Shown here in pieces: positions 24,137-32,128 of a stretch of 61,314 nt of DNA (positions within the stretch are counted from its first letter, which is position 1; each line of letters begins with the position of its first letter). The stretch is from an archaeon. GTDB lineage: Archaea > Nanobdellota > Nanobdellia > Woesearchaeales > GW2011-AR9. The stretch is from assembly GCA_002688265.1 (NCBI GenBank), contig NZCK01000031.1, forward strand, positions 1 to 61,314, in the 5' to 3' direction. The notes beneath the pieces are model-generated. The model was not told the DNA's origin. It worked only from the letters and a program-made list of their open reading frames with translations, and made no database searches. A program made the position numbers and the translations under genes.

Positions 24137-25402
24137 ATGGCGTATGATTCTTTGATTGGGATTAATGGAGCAGGTACAGTTGGTAATAGAGTTGCTGATA
24201 TTTTAGATAGTATGGGCTTTCCAGTTTGGCTTGGGAAATATTCAGCAGATCCACTTGATATCAAAACTATTGAATTGCAGGAGTTGCAACAAAGAGCAGG
24301 AAAGAAATTTCCAATGTATGCAGCTAAAGGGGGTAGAACTCCAATCACTGATAGAATGGCTGCAATGAAGAAAGCTGGTTTTGATGTTAAAGGATCAATT
24401 ACTGATCTAGATCTTTCTAAAACAACATTAGTTTTGGATGCGACCGATAAAATGGAAGGAAGGAATTATAATGAACTTTATTTGCCATCAGGTGTACCTT
24501 TTGCGATTCAAGGAGGAGGAAATTCTCTTTTAGTAAATAACTTTTATTTTGTTGGTGCACCAGGAACTGTTAGTGCGGACCCAGCAAATGCTAAACCTTA
24601 CCATGAAAGAAACGCTCAAATTGTTTCTTGTAACACAACCTGTCTCACAACTCAATTAGGTTTGCTAAGAAAAGTTTTGCAAGATCACCACCCTGACGCT
24701 GTAAAACATGTTAGTATAAATTTTTTGAGAAGGAATAATGATCCAAATAATTTTGATATTGTAGAGGAAGCTCCTAGTGAACAGTTTCCAGAGGGAAGAA
24801 GAATTAGAGTTCCAAGAGTTGCTTCTCCTTTTGTAACTATGGAAGATAAACCTTACCATTTAGACGAATTGGAGTTTTTATTACCTCAAGTGTCTGGAAA
24901 AGTAGATTCTGTTGTTTCTAAATGGCCAGTTGAATATTTCCATATTCTAACTGTAACTGTAGATTTTAATGAACTAATTCCGGAGGATTTGATTGAAGCT
25001 TATAAGTTAGCAATTTTTGAATATCCAAGAGCAATTTATACGGATGGACCACTTTGTCATAAACGCACTTTAGTTGCAGCCTCAAAAGCTAAGCTTCCTG
25101 ATGGTGATATACCTTTTCCCGTGATTAAAGTTAGGCAGGTTCATGATACAAAGTTGGAGATAAAGTCACTTACTCCTCAAAGAGCAATAGTGGCACCTAG
25201 TTCTGCTGATTACACTCTTATGAGAACTCAAAAAATATCATGGGATGAAGCGTTTGCAGAAGTTAATAGAGCAGCAAGTTTTAGAGGACTACCTTTCTGG
25301 GATATCAAAAACTCAATGCAGGATAACTTAAGAAGATACACTGAAACAGTAAGAGAAGAAGCCTCATGGTTGGAGAGATGTGTTAGGAGTTTTGGGAAGT
25401 AG
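24137..25402 (+). CDS. gap: Archaeal (type II) glyceraldehyde-3-phosphate dehydrogenase
   Basis: The N-terminal GINGAGTVGNRVADIL is the nucleotide-binding loop, and VSCNTTC (Cys165) holds the catalytic cysteine of the archaeal GAPDH family, which oxidises glyceraldehyde-3-phosphate to 1,3-bisphosphoglycerate. FAIQGGGNSLL and a late basic VRQVHDTK fit the family. At 421 aa it is longer than the usual 335-345; extra length lies in the middle (about 200-230) and at the C-terminus. A strong SD site (GAGGTG) precedes the ATG. It is clearly divergent, so substrate use should be treated as inferred. Confidence 0.8.
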   Translation: MAYDSLIGINGAGTVGNRVADILDSMGFPVWLGKYSADPLDIKTIELQELQQRAGKKFPMYAAKGGRTPITDRMAAMKKAGFDVKGSITDLDLSKTTLVLDATDKMEGRNYNELYLPSGVPFAIQGGGNSLLVNNFYFVGAPGTVSADPANAKPYHERNAQIVSCNTTCLTTQLGLLRKVLQDHHPDAVKHVSINFLRRNNDPNNFDIVEEAPSEQFPEGRRIRVPRVASPFVTMEDKPYHLDELEFLLPQVSGKVDSVVSKWPVEYFHILTVTVDFNELIPEDLIEAYKLAIFEYPRAIYTDGPLCHKRTLVAASKAKLPDGDIPFPVIKVRQVHDTKLEIKSLTPQRAIVAPSSADYTLMRTQKISWDEAFAEVNRAASFRGLPFWDIKNSMQDNLRRYTETVREEASWLERCVRSFGK

Positions 25403-25518
25403 CTTAAACTTCTTTCTTCTTTAATTTTTTATTTTCTTTTATATTTTATAGAAATTATTATTATCAAAGCAAATGTTTAAATACAATTTCTACTTATTAA
25501 TTAAAAAGCTAAGATAAG

Positions 25519-26751
25519 ATGCCGTGTGTGAATGTAGATATGAATGCAGAAGATTATGTTAAGAGAAGAAGAGAACACTTTGATTCTTTAAGATCTTGGG
25601 AGCCAATAATGCATATCCCTAGAGTAGAAGAATTGTTTGATGTGAGAGACCCATTATTTCCACTATGTGAATTTTTATACGCTAAATGTAGAAATTTATA
25701 CCAAGAATTACCTCAACGTAAAAATGGACATGACACTTTCTTGCACCCGATAAATGTAGTTTTGAATTTAAAGAAAGGAGGAGTAACCGATATTATTACT
25801 CTGCTTTGTGGATTGATGCATGATTACATTGAAGAACAAGTAGACTTGTTTAAAATTGAAAACAAACTTAACGAAGACGATGTACCTTCTAAACATATTC
25901 TAGATGAACATGAATTAAAATTAGTTTCAGCGTTTGAACAAGAGTTGATTGGTTTTTTTGAAAGGGAAGAAGATGAGTGTAATTGTGTAGAACAAATAAT
26001 TGAAACTTTAAAATTGCTTACTAGATTAAAAAGAGATTATTATTACAAATCAATTTCTTACATATTTAATTGTCCTGATCCAGTTATTAGAGAAAGAGCA
26101 ATTCAAGTAAAACTGGCAGATAGAATTCATAATATATTAAGCATAGAGTGTTTTGATGAAAGGGGTAGACTTTATCAATGTTTTAAAAATATGTTTATTA
26201 TCAATTCTTCTAAACAATTTTTAATTGATACATATGGAGAAAACGTGTTTAATTGGCGATATGGAGAACATGCTAAATCTACTGAAAGATTGTTTACTAG
26301 ATGTTGTAAAGCAACTTATGAAGCATATTTGATGATTTGTAAAATCACTTCTAAAACTGAAATATTTCAAGTTAAAACAGTATTACAATTGGCTTTTAAG
26401 AAATATAAACTAGAACATGCTGGTATTTGGGCAGTTACTGACTTCGAAGATGATAGTCATCCTATGCGATTGTTCCAAGGAGTTATTCGAAAATGGGACG
26501 CAAGATTACATCATGAATGGGATGAATGGACTCGTAGAGTAATTGACGAAAAAGAATTTTGTAAACATTTTTTTAGCGAATATGAATTTACTGACGCTCA
26601 AACCCAAGCAATAATAGATTACAAAGATGCTTACGCAATGAAAGAAGTAATTGCATTCTTATTGTATGAACATGAATATGTATTAACTTCATTTCTATCT
26701 CGGCAATTAGATAAGAAAGGAAGACTGAAAGTTGCTAATGGGAATAGTTGA
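25519..26751 (+). CDS. RelA/SpoT-like HD-domain protein
   Basis: The N-terminal half matches the HD hydrolase domain of RSH proteins: RKNGHDTFLHPINV, then CGLMHDYIEEQ (the HD pair), then the late motif VKLADRIHNILSIE with its Asp. In RSH enzymes this domain hydrolyses (p)ppGpp. No synthetase or TGS domain follows; residues 240-410 are helical, Cys-containing and unrecognised. It may be a stand-alone nucleotide pyrophosphohydrolase. A second, smaller HD protein lies at 54381. Confidence 0.7.
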   Translation: MPCVNVDMNAEDYVKRRREHFDSLRSWEPIMHIPRVEELFDVRDPLFPLCEFLYAKCRNLYQELPQRKNGHDTFLHPINVVLNLKKGGVTDIITLLCGLMHDYIEEQVDLFKIENKLNEDDVPSKHILDEHELKLVSAFEQELIGFFEREEDECNCVEQIIETLKLLTRLKRDYYYKSISYIFNCPDPVIRERAIQVKLADRIHNILSIECFDERGRLYQCFKNMFIINSSKQFLIDTYGENVFNWRYGEHAKSTERLFTRCCKATYEAYLMICKITSKTEIFQVKTVLQLAFKKYKLEHAGIWAVTDFEDDSHPMRLFQGVIRKWDARLHHEWDEWTRRVIDEKEFCKHFFSEYEFTDAQTQAIIDYKDAYAMKEVIAFLLYEHEYVLTSFLSRQLDKKGRLKVANGNS

Positions 26752-26773
26752 TAATTTTCTGATAATTATTTAG

Positions 26774-27424
26774 TTACGTATCTTCACTATCTTCAAAACA
26801 ATTATTATGTACCAAAGTCCATCTTAGAGATTCTGGGACAAGACTGACTACATTATTATTTAGAGAATCATTTGATCTAATGGTATAGCAAGGGGCTTCT
26901 AAAGCTTCACAATGATTCATTAAAGCAATATATTCCTCATTTGTACAAGAGCTGTGACCTAAGGGAAATTCTTCTTGATCAGTAATATGCCCATACTTGA
27001 TTAAATCTAAACTCCCAATTAAGTGACCATAATCTTCTTTGTATTCTTGTGGGACTAAAGGCCATTCTGCTGGTTTGTCAACTTCAGCTAAAATGTGTTC
27101 TTCACCAGGTTCATCAGTGTTGTATCTGCCAACATGTTCGAAAATATATATATGGTCTTCACCGTTTGGATGCTGGCCTAAATATAACTCTGCTGAGAAG
27201 TTAAATTCGTACCACCCTTCAACCTCTTGCCCCAAAAAGTTTTTAGCAAGATCATCACTAAGATCTACATAGAAATCTTCGCCCAAGTTAGTAAATGTAA
27301 CTTCAGTTAACTCTTCTAAATTTTCACCAGTATCACTTTCATTATATCCCGATTCAAAATCATCAGTGCATGCAGTTAAAACTAAAGCTACTAATGCTGA
27401 GGCATATAAAGAATATTTTCCCAT
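26774..27424 (-). CDS. Lipoprotein, unknown function
   Basis: Begins MGKYSLYASALVALVLTAC, a signal peptide with lipobox VLTAC (cysteine at 19). The mature protein is strongly acidic (DDFESGYNESDTGENLEELT) with beta-strand pattern and four more Cys near the C-terminus, likely paired. No enzyme motif is seen. It is one of three lipobox proteins in the window and looks like a surface or exported binding protein. Confidence 0.6.
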   Translation of the reverse strand: MGKYSLYASALVALVLTACTDDFESGYNESDTGENLEELTEVTFTNLGEDFYVDLSDDLAKNFLGQEVEGWYEFNFSAELYLGQHPNGEDHIYIFEHVGRYNTDEPGEEHILAEVDKPAEWPLVPQEYKEDYGHLIGSLDLIKYGHITDQEEFPLGHSSCTNEEYIALMNHCEALEAPCYTIRSNDSLNNNVVSLVPESLRWTLVHNNCFEDSEDT

Positions 27425-27527
27425 CTAAATAATATAATTAGAAAAAGGTATTTAATGTTTATGACATATTTGCTTATTATATTTCAGAGATTAGTTTTTT
27501 GTGTCATTTAAATTATTTGTTTTGTAA

Positions 27528-28892
27528 TCAAGAATTTTTTCTACTAAATGGTTTATTTCTAGGTTTTTTTCTAGTTCTATTTCTTTTGTTATTAACATTG
27601 TTGTTGCTATTATTATTATTATTATTATTATTATTTGAGCGAGGCCTTTTTCCTCTAGAATTATTTTTTGGTTTTGGTTTAATTCCTCTTTTGAATTTTC
27701 TGGGTTGCCTTTGTTTTCTTGGTGGGGGTTTGGCATCAGCTCCTTTAGCAGTTTTGGCAGCTATAGAATGGTATTGATGGTCTTCTACAGGAATATTTTG
27801 TTTAATTAGTCTCTCAATGTTCCGTAAATAATTTCTTTCTTCAGCCGAACAAAAAGAGAAAGCCACACCTTTATTTCCTGCTCTTGCAGTTCTTCCAATT
27901 CTGTGAACATAACTTTCTGGTTCATTTGGAAGTTCAAAATTTATTACATGTGAAATTTTGTCAATATCAATTCCTCTAGCTGCAATGTCTGTTGCTACTA
28001 ATACTTTTACTCTACCTTTTTTGAAATTTTGAATAGCTTTAGTTCTGGCATTTTGAGTTTTATTTCCATGAATAGCATTTGCTTTGATATTATTTTCATT
28101 TAAAAATTTAGCAATTTTATTTGCACGATGTTTGGTTCTAGTGAAAATAAGAGTGCTTGTAACTTCTTCTTCATCTAAAAGTTCTAGTAGAAGTTTAGTT
28201 TTTTTATTTTGATCTACAAAGAAGATGTGTTGATCTATTTTTTCGACAGTTGTAGCTTGAGGTGTAATTTCAACATGAATTGGATTATTTAGTAGTTTTT
28301 TTGCAAGTTCATTAACTTCATTAGACATAGTCGCTGAGAAAAATAATGATTGTCTTTTGTGAGGTAATTTTTTGATTATTTTTTTAATGTCATTAATGAA
28401 ACCCATATCCAACATTCTGTCAGCTTCATCTAAAACAAAAAATTCCACATCTTTAAGTGAGATATGTCTTTGATTCATTAAGTCAAGAAGTCGCCCAGGT
28501 GTAGCTACTAAAATATCAACACCTTTTGATAATTCTTGAACTTGTTTCCCTTGTTTTACACCACCAAAAATAACAGTGTGTTTAACTTTAAGAAATTCTG
28601 CATACTTTGAAAAACTAACTCCTATCTGGGCAGCTAATTCTCTGGTTGGAGCAACAACTAAAGTTTTAATTTTTTTTGGATAACTAGGTTTTATTAAATT
28701 CAATATTGGTAATGTGAACGCTGCTGTTTTTCCAGTTCCAGTTTGAGCAATTCCAATTAAATCTCTGCCTTCAAGTAAATCTGGAATTGATTTAGCTTGA
28801 ATTGGAGTTGGTGTAGTATATCCTTGTTTTGTTATTGCTTTTTGAATTGAAGGATTTAATCTTAAATCTTTGAAGCTAATTTTATTGGTCAT
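27528..28892 (-). CDS. DEAD-box RNA helicase (RhlE-like)
   Basis: All helicase motifs are present: PTPIQAKSIP (Q motif), AQTGTGKT (I), PTRELAAQ (Ia), TPGRL (Ib), VLDEADRML (II, DEAD), SAT (III), STLIFTRTK (IV), LVATDIAARGIDI (V) and YVHRIGRTARAG (VI). It unwinds RNA duplexes with ATP. The C-terminal tail (residues about 385-454) is basic (RKQRQPRKFKRG) with a run of nine Asn. The core resembles bacterial RhlE, suggesting transfer from bacteria. A TATA-like element lies 26 nt before the ATG. Confidence 0.92.
   Translation of the reverse strand: MTNKISFKDLRLNPSIQKAITKQGYTTPTPIQAKSIPDLLEGRDLIGIAQTGTGKTAAFTLPILNLIKPSYPKKIKTLVVAPTRELAAQIGVSFSKYAEFLKVKHTVIFGGVKQGKQVQELSKGVDILVATPGRLLDLMNQRHISLKDVEFFVLDEADRMLDMGFINDIKKIIKKLPHKRQSLFFSATMSNEVNELAKKLLNNPIHVEITPQATTVEKIDQHIFFVDQNKKTKLLLELLDEEEVTSTLIFTRTKHRANKIAKFLNENNIKANAIHGNKTQNARTKAIQNFKKGRVKVLVATDIAARGIDIDKISHVINFELPNEPESYVHRIGRTARAGNKGVAFSFCSAEERNYLRNIERLIKQNIPVEDHQYHSIAAKTAKGADAKPPPRKQRQPRKFKRGIKPKPKNNSRGKRPRSNNNNNNNNNSNNNVNNKRNRTRKKPRNKPFSRKNS
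27609..27635. repeat. (ATT)9 microsatellite inside helicase gene
   Basis: Nine uninterrupted ATT triplets encode Asn9 in the C-terminal tail of the DEAD-box helicase on the minus strand. Being in-frame triplets, length changes would not break the gene; it is a likely length-variable site. Confidence 0.8.
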
Positions 28893-28978
28893 TTCTAGTA
28901 AGATTATGTGGCCTAGTTATAAGTAGTTTGTTTTTTAAAGAAAATTTGATAAAAAAGGTTAAAAATAGTGAATTAAGT

Positions 28979-29875
28979 TTAAGCTGCGAGTATGTTTGGT
29001 GCTTGACCTTTTGGAACAGGAATTAAGATGTAATTAACATCTCTCCTATCTCTTACTTCTGGTCTGAAATGTGGATTTCTATCATGGTATTCTTTCCAAG
29101 ACCCATCTGGGAAGCGAACTCCATATGTGCCTCCTTCAACCCAATCATGAAATTTAACTTTGCCAATTCTCCCAGTGTCTAAATCAAATAGGTGTAATTC
29201 TCTTTCTATTTTTGGTTCTTCTGCAAGGCCATTAATCTCTCTGAATAGATTAATTACTTTGCTCCCTTCTTTTCTAAATTCAACAATTCTTGCAGCATAG
29301 TCTCCTGCTTGGGCAATAGCGTCTTCGAAATTTTTATAACGAATTTCATGATCAATATTGTCCATACCTAAAGTTAACCTTGAAAATTTTTGGCCTTCTG
29401 GCATTAAATAAACTGAAGGAATTCCAAAAGATTCTGCCCAACCTTCTTCAATTGCATTTCCTTGAGCAAGAGGATCTAACCAATTAAAATGAAATTCAGG
29501 CATTACTACAGCCCACAAATAATCCATGTCTCTTACTTCTTGTGCAGTAACCTGAGGATGTTTTTTTGGATCTGTTCCAAATACATGTGGGGCGTAACCA
29601 AATACTCCACCATCAGCTAAAATATCTGAAAGGTCTTTATATCTTGCTTTAGTTTCTTCAGTCATTCCTGTTAAAGCACCTGCAATGTATGCAATTGTAG
29701 AATATCTTCTTAGTAACGAACAATCTGGTTGATTTTCTGTTCTAACAGAATAAGCTCTATCAACTGCTTCTTCAACTGGTGGAGTCAATCTTCCTGCTCT
29801 GGGTAGAAGAATTTCATATTGAGTTAGATTTGGTCTGAAATTTCCTGCCTTAAGTAAAGCTTCTGCAAAAACCAT
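28979..29875 (-). CDS. Nucleoside 2-deoxyribosyltransferase-like protein
   Basis: The middle (residues 60-165) looks like the nucleoside 2-deoxyribosyltransferase/DUF4406 fold: STIAYIAGALTGM is the first strand and loop, YAPHVFGTDPKKHPQ follows, VRDMDYLWAVVMPEFHFNWL provides the acidic turn, and QGNAIEEGWAESFGIPSVYLM is the conserved G-x-x-x-E-x-G-x-A with the nucleophilic Glu. The C-terminal 130 residues are an extra domain with a KDGSWKEY-like beta end. The reaction would be base exchange or hydrolysis of a nucleotide. The substrate is unknown. Confidence 0.6.
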   Translation of the reverse strand: MVFAEALLKAGNFRPNLTQYEILLPRAGRLTPPVEEAVDRAYSVRTENQPDCSLLRRYSTIAYIAGALTGMTEETKARYKDLSDILADGGVFGYAPHVFGTDPKKHPQVTAQEVRDMDYLWAVVMPEFHFNWLDPLAQGNAIEEGWAESFGIPSVYLMPEGQKFSRLTLGMDNIDHEIRYKNFEDAIAQAGDYAARIVEFRKEGSKVINLFREINGLAEEPKIERELHLFDLDTGRIGKVKFHDWVEGGTYGVRFPDGSWKEYHDRNPHFRPEVRDRRDVNYILIPVPKGQAPNILAA

Positions 29876-29947
29876 AAACAGTATTATAATAATTTTTTTA
29901 TTTAAAGATTGTTGTTTTATAATATATTCTAGTTTTTCTACCTAAAA

Positions 29948-29954
29948 TATATAA
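29948..29954 (+). promoter_or_regulatory. TATA box of the hypusine/polyamine operon
   Basis: TATATAA lies 28 nt before an ATG at 29979. This places the transcript start on the tiny upstream ORF and about 140 nt before deoxyhypusine synthase, unlike most promoters in the window, which sit directly before the first gene. Confidence 0.5.
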
Positions 29955-29978
29955 AGAAATAGCTATTTTCTATCATTT

Positions 29979-30008
29979 ATGAGTTCCGTACGTAAACGTG
30001 GAAGTTAA
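29979..30008 (+). CDS. Leaderless upstream ORF, MSSVRKRGS
   Basis: ATG at 29979, nine sense codons, then TAA at 30006-30008. It sits at the expected transcript start of the hypusine operon, so ribosomes would meet it first. Its two Arg codons are both CGT, while AGA predominates in neighbouring genes. The region also contains an imperfect palindrome (TTCC-ACGT-AA-ACGT-GGAA, 29985-30002). It may be a regulatory leader peptide; translation is inferred from position only. Confidence 0.35.
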   Translation: MSSVRKRGS

Positions 30009-30045
30009 GACTTAATTCTGATTAATTATTTTAGTGAGAGCATTA

Positions 30046-30076
30046 TTGTTGCAAGGTTTTTGGACCTTTGTAACAA
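30046..30076 (+). promoter_or_regulatory. Leader hairpin before deoxyhypusine synthase
   Basis: TTGTTGCAAGGT (30046-30057) pairs with ACCTTTGTAACAA (30064-30076) in a 12-bp stem with one G-T pair and one bulged T, loop TTTTGG. It lies between the tiny upstream ORF and the SD-like GGTG (about 30108-30111) of the first real gene. Together they form an attenuator-like or translation-control leader. Confidence 0.45.
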
Positions 30077-30117
30077 GGATTTTAGAGTTTAAAAATTCAA
30101 ATTTATTGGTGAATAAT

Positions 30118-31074
30118 ATGTACGTTAAAGATTTCAAATGGGAAAAAGGAATGACAGTTAAAAAAATGGTCGATGACATGGCTAACTTAGGTTATCAGAG
30201 TGTTCAACTAGCAAAAGCTAGCGAAGTAATCGTTAAAATGAAAAAGAATTCTGCTAAAACCTATCTTACATTTACTTCAAACATGGTTTCTTGTGGTCTG
30301 AGAGGATTTTTTGCTCAAGTAGTGAAACTTAAGGTTGCTGACATTTTAGTTACAACAGTTGGTGGTATTGAAGAAGATATCATGAAATCTTTGGGAGAGA
30401 AATTTACAATCGGCAGTTTTTCAGCAGATGATGTAGAACTCCACGAAAAAGGAGTCAACAGAGTTGGAAATGTTTTTATCAAAAATGAAAGTTACATGAA
30501 ATTTGAAAATTGGATTAACCCAGTCTTGACAAAATTGTATGAGAAACAAAAACGTTGGACACCATCTGAGTTGTTAAGAGAGATTGGTTTAATTTTAGAC
30601 GATGAAGATAGCATTCTGTATCAAGCAGCAAAACAAGAAGTTCCAATCTTTTGCCCAGCAATCACCGACGGTTCTTTCGGATTTCATTTGTATCTCTTTC
30701 AACAAAAACATCGTGATTTTGTAATTGATGTAGTAGCAGATTTTGGAAATATTCTGTTTACTAGTAGTTATGATGAGAAAAAAGCAGTAATTGCTTTGGG
30801 AGGAAGTATTAGTAAACACCACGCAATTCTCTCCACTTTACTTAATGGGGGAGCAAGCTATGCTGTTTATATGACAACAGCTCACAAAACCAGTGGAAGT
30901 ATGAGTGGAGCTACAACCAACGAAGCGAAATCTTGGGGAAAAGTAAAAGATGAAAGTGATGTTGCAACAGTTCATGGGGATGTGACAATTACATTTCCAC
31001 TGGCAATGATTAGAGCTTTAGAAATCTTTGAAGAAGAAGGTTTGTTGCCGTTTGGAGGTAAAGTAGATGAATAA
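30118..31074 (+). CDS. dys: Deoxyhypusine synthase
   Basis: Catalyses the first step of hypusine formation on translation factor aIF5A, transferring an aminobutyl group to a lysine with NAD. Landmarks: LTFTSNMVSCGLRGFFAQVV, ILVTTVGGIEEDIMK, PIFCPAITDGSFGFHLY, and VIALGGSISKHHAI with the active-site Lys. The C-terminal AMIRALEIFEEEGLL fits too. I start at 30118 (SD-like GGTG upstream); the in-frame extension to 30034 runs through the leader hairpin and has no family homology. It overlaps the start of the decarboxylase by 8 bp. Confidence 0.92.
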   Translation: MYVKDFKWEKGMTVKKMVDDMANLGYQSVQLAKASEVIVKMKKNSAKTYLTFTSNMVSCGLRGFFAQVVKLKVADILVTTVGGIEEDIMKSLGEKFTIGSFSADDVELHEKGVNRVGNVFIKNESYMKFENWINPVLTKLYEKQKRWTPSELLREIGLILDDEDSILYQAAKQEVPIFCPAITDGSFGFHLYLFQQKHRDFVIDVVADFGNILFTSSYDEKKAVIALGGSISKHHAILSTLLNGGASYAVYMTTAHKTSGSMSGATTNEAKSWGKVKDESDVATVHGDVTITFPLAMIRALEIFEEEGLLPFGGKVDE

Positions 31075-32128
31075 AAACTTTTCAAAAAATACAGCTTACT
31101 TTGAACTTTCAAAATCAAAGGTTTTGAATCAATTTGAAAAAGTGTTGGATCATTGTGATTTAGTTTCTTATAGTTCTAAAACTAACCCTTATGTAACTAA
31201 AATATTAGAGAAAGAAACACCTTGTTTTTTTAGTGTACACCTGGTTAATGAATTAGTTAACATTGAAGATTGTTCAAGAGTTTTATTTTTAGCTCAGGCT
31301 TGGAATGAAGAAGAGATCTCGTATTTGCTTAGTTTAGAAATTAAACATCTGGTTGTTGACAATCTGCGAGATTTGGATGTTTTGGAAAAATATCTTTTGA
31401 AATTTCCCGAGACTAGAGTCGAACTGCTTTTACGTTTGAAATTAAAAGAGAGATCAATTAGAACTGAGAAATATTTTGTTTTTGGAATCGAAACAGAAAT
31501 GGTCGACAAAAAAGTTAAAGAACTGAAATCTTGGCCACAAATAGAATCTATTGGAATTCATTTTCATAGAAAAACTCAAAACATGGCAGAGTGGAATTAT
31601 GGATTTGAATTAGCTGAACTTTTTGATAAAGAATTTTTTGAGAGTATTGATTTAATTAATATGGGTGGTGGTTTGCCAGCTGGATACGCCAATACTGATA
31701 TGCGATTGCTTTCTGGTATATTCTCAAAGATTGATAAATTCAGAAATTGGTGCTCTGATCGAGAGATTAAACTAATACTAGAGCCAGGCAGATTTATTGC
31801 AGCACCAGCTGGAAGATTGGTTACTAAAATAATTGCAATTGATTCAGGAAACATAACTGTTAATGCTTCAGTTTATAACTCTGATATGGATGCAATAATT
31901 GTGCCAGTAAAATTGCTTGTTGAAGGTGAAACAGGAAAAAAAGATGAAGGAGCTAAACAATATGTAATCAAAGGAGTTACTCCTTGTAGTTTGGATCTGT
32001 TTCGTTATCGAGTTTATTTGAAAGATGTTACAGTTGGTGATGAATTGGTATTTTTGAATGCTGGAGCTTACATATTTTCTAGTAACTTTTGTAGTTTAGA
32101 TATACCTGAAGTGAGGTTGGTAGAATGA
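31067..32128 (+). CDS. PLP-dependent decarboxylase (ornithine/arginine type, fold III)
   Basis: An alanine-racemase-fold decarboxylase. SYSSKTNPYV carries the PLP lysine, GIHFHRKTQN the PLP-stacking His region, DLINMGGGLPAGY the glycine-rich phosphate loop, LEPGRFIAAPAG the Glu-Pro-Gly-Arg motif, and CSLDLFRYRVYL-GDELVFLNAGAY the C-terminal barrel with the partner-site Cys and Asp. The closest types are ornithine, diaminopimelate and carboxynorspermidine decarboxylases. Its place between deoxyhypusine synthase and agmatinase, overlapping both, points to arginine or ornithine as substrate. Confidence 0.8.
   Translation: MNKNFSKNTAYFELSKSKVLNQFEKVLDHCDLVSYSSKTNPYVTKILEKETPCFFSVHLVNELVNIEDCSRVLFLAQAWNEEEISYLLSLEIKHLVVDNLRDLDVLEKYLLKFPETRVELLLRLKLKERSIRTEKYFVFGIETEMVDKKVKELKSWPQIESIGIHFHRKTQNMAEWNYGFELAELFDKEFFESIDLINMGGGLPAGYANTDMRLLSGIFSKIDKFRNWCSDREIKLILEPGRFIAAPAGRLVTKIIAIDSGNITVNASVYNSDMDAIIVPVKLLVEGETGKKDEGAKQYVIKGVTPCSLDLFRYRVYLKDVTVGDELVFLNAGAYIFSSNFCSLDIPEVRLVE

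Noticed and set aside
27491-27736. 81-aa Lys/Glu-rich ORF on the minus strand
   Set aside because: Out-of-frame shadow of the helicase tail; its low-complexity Ile run comes from the ATT microsatellite.
30034-30117. N-terminal extension of deoxyhypusine synthase
   Set aside because: The extra 28 codons cover the leader hairpin, lack homology to the family, and the inner ATG has an SD-like site.
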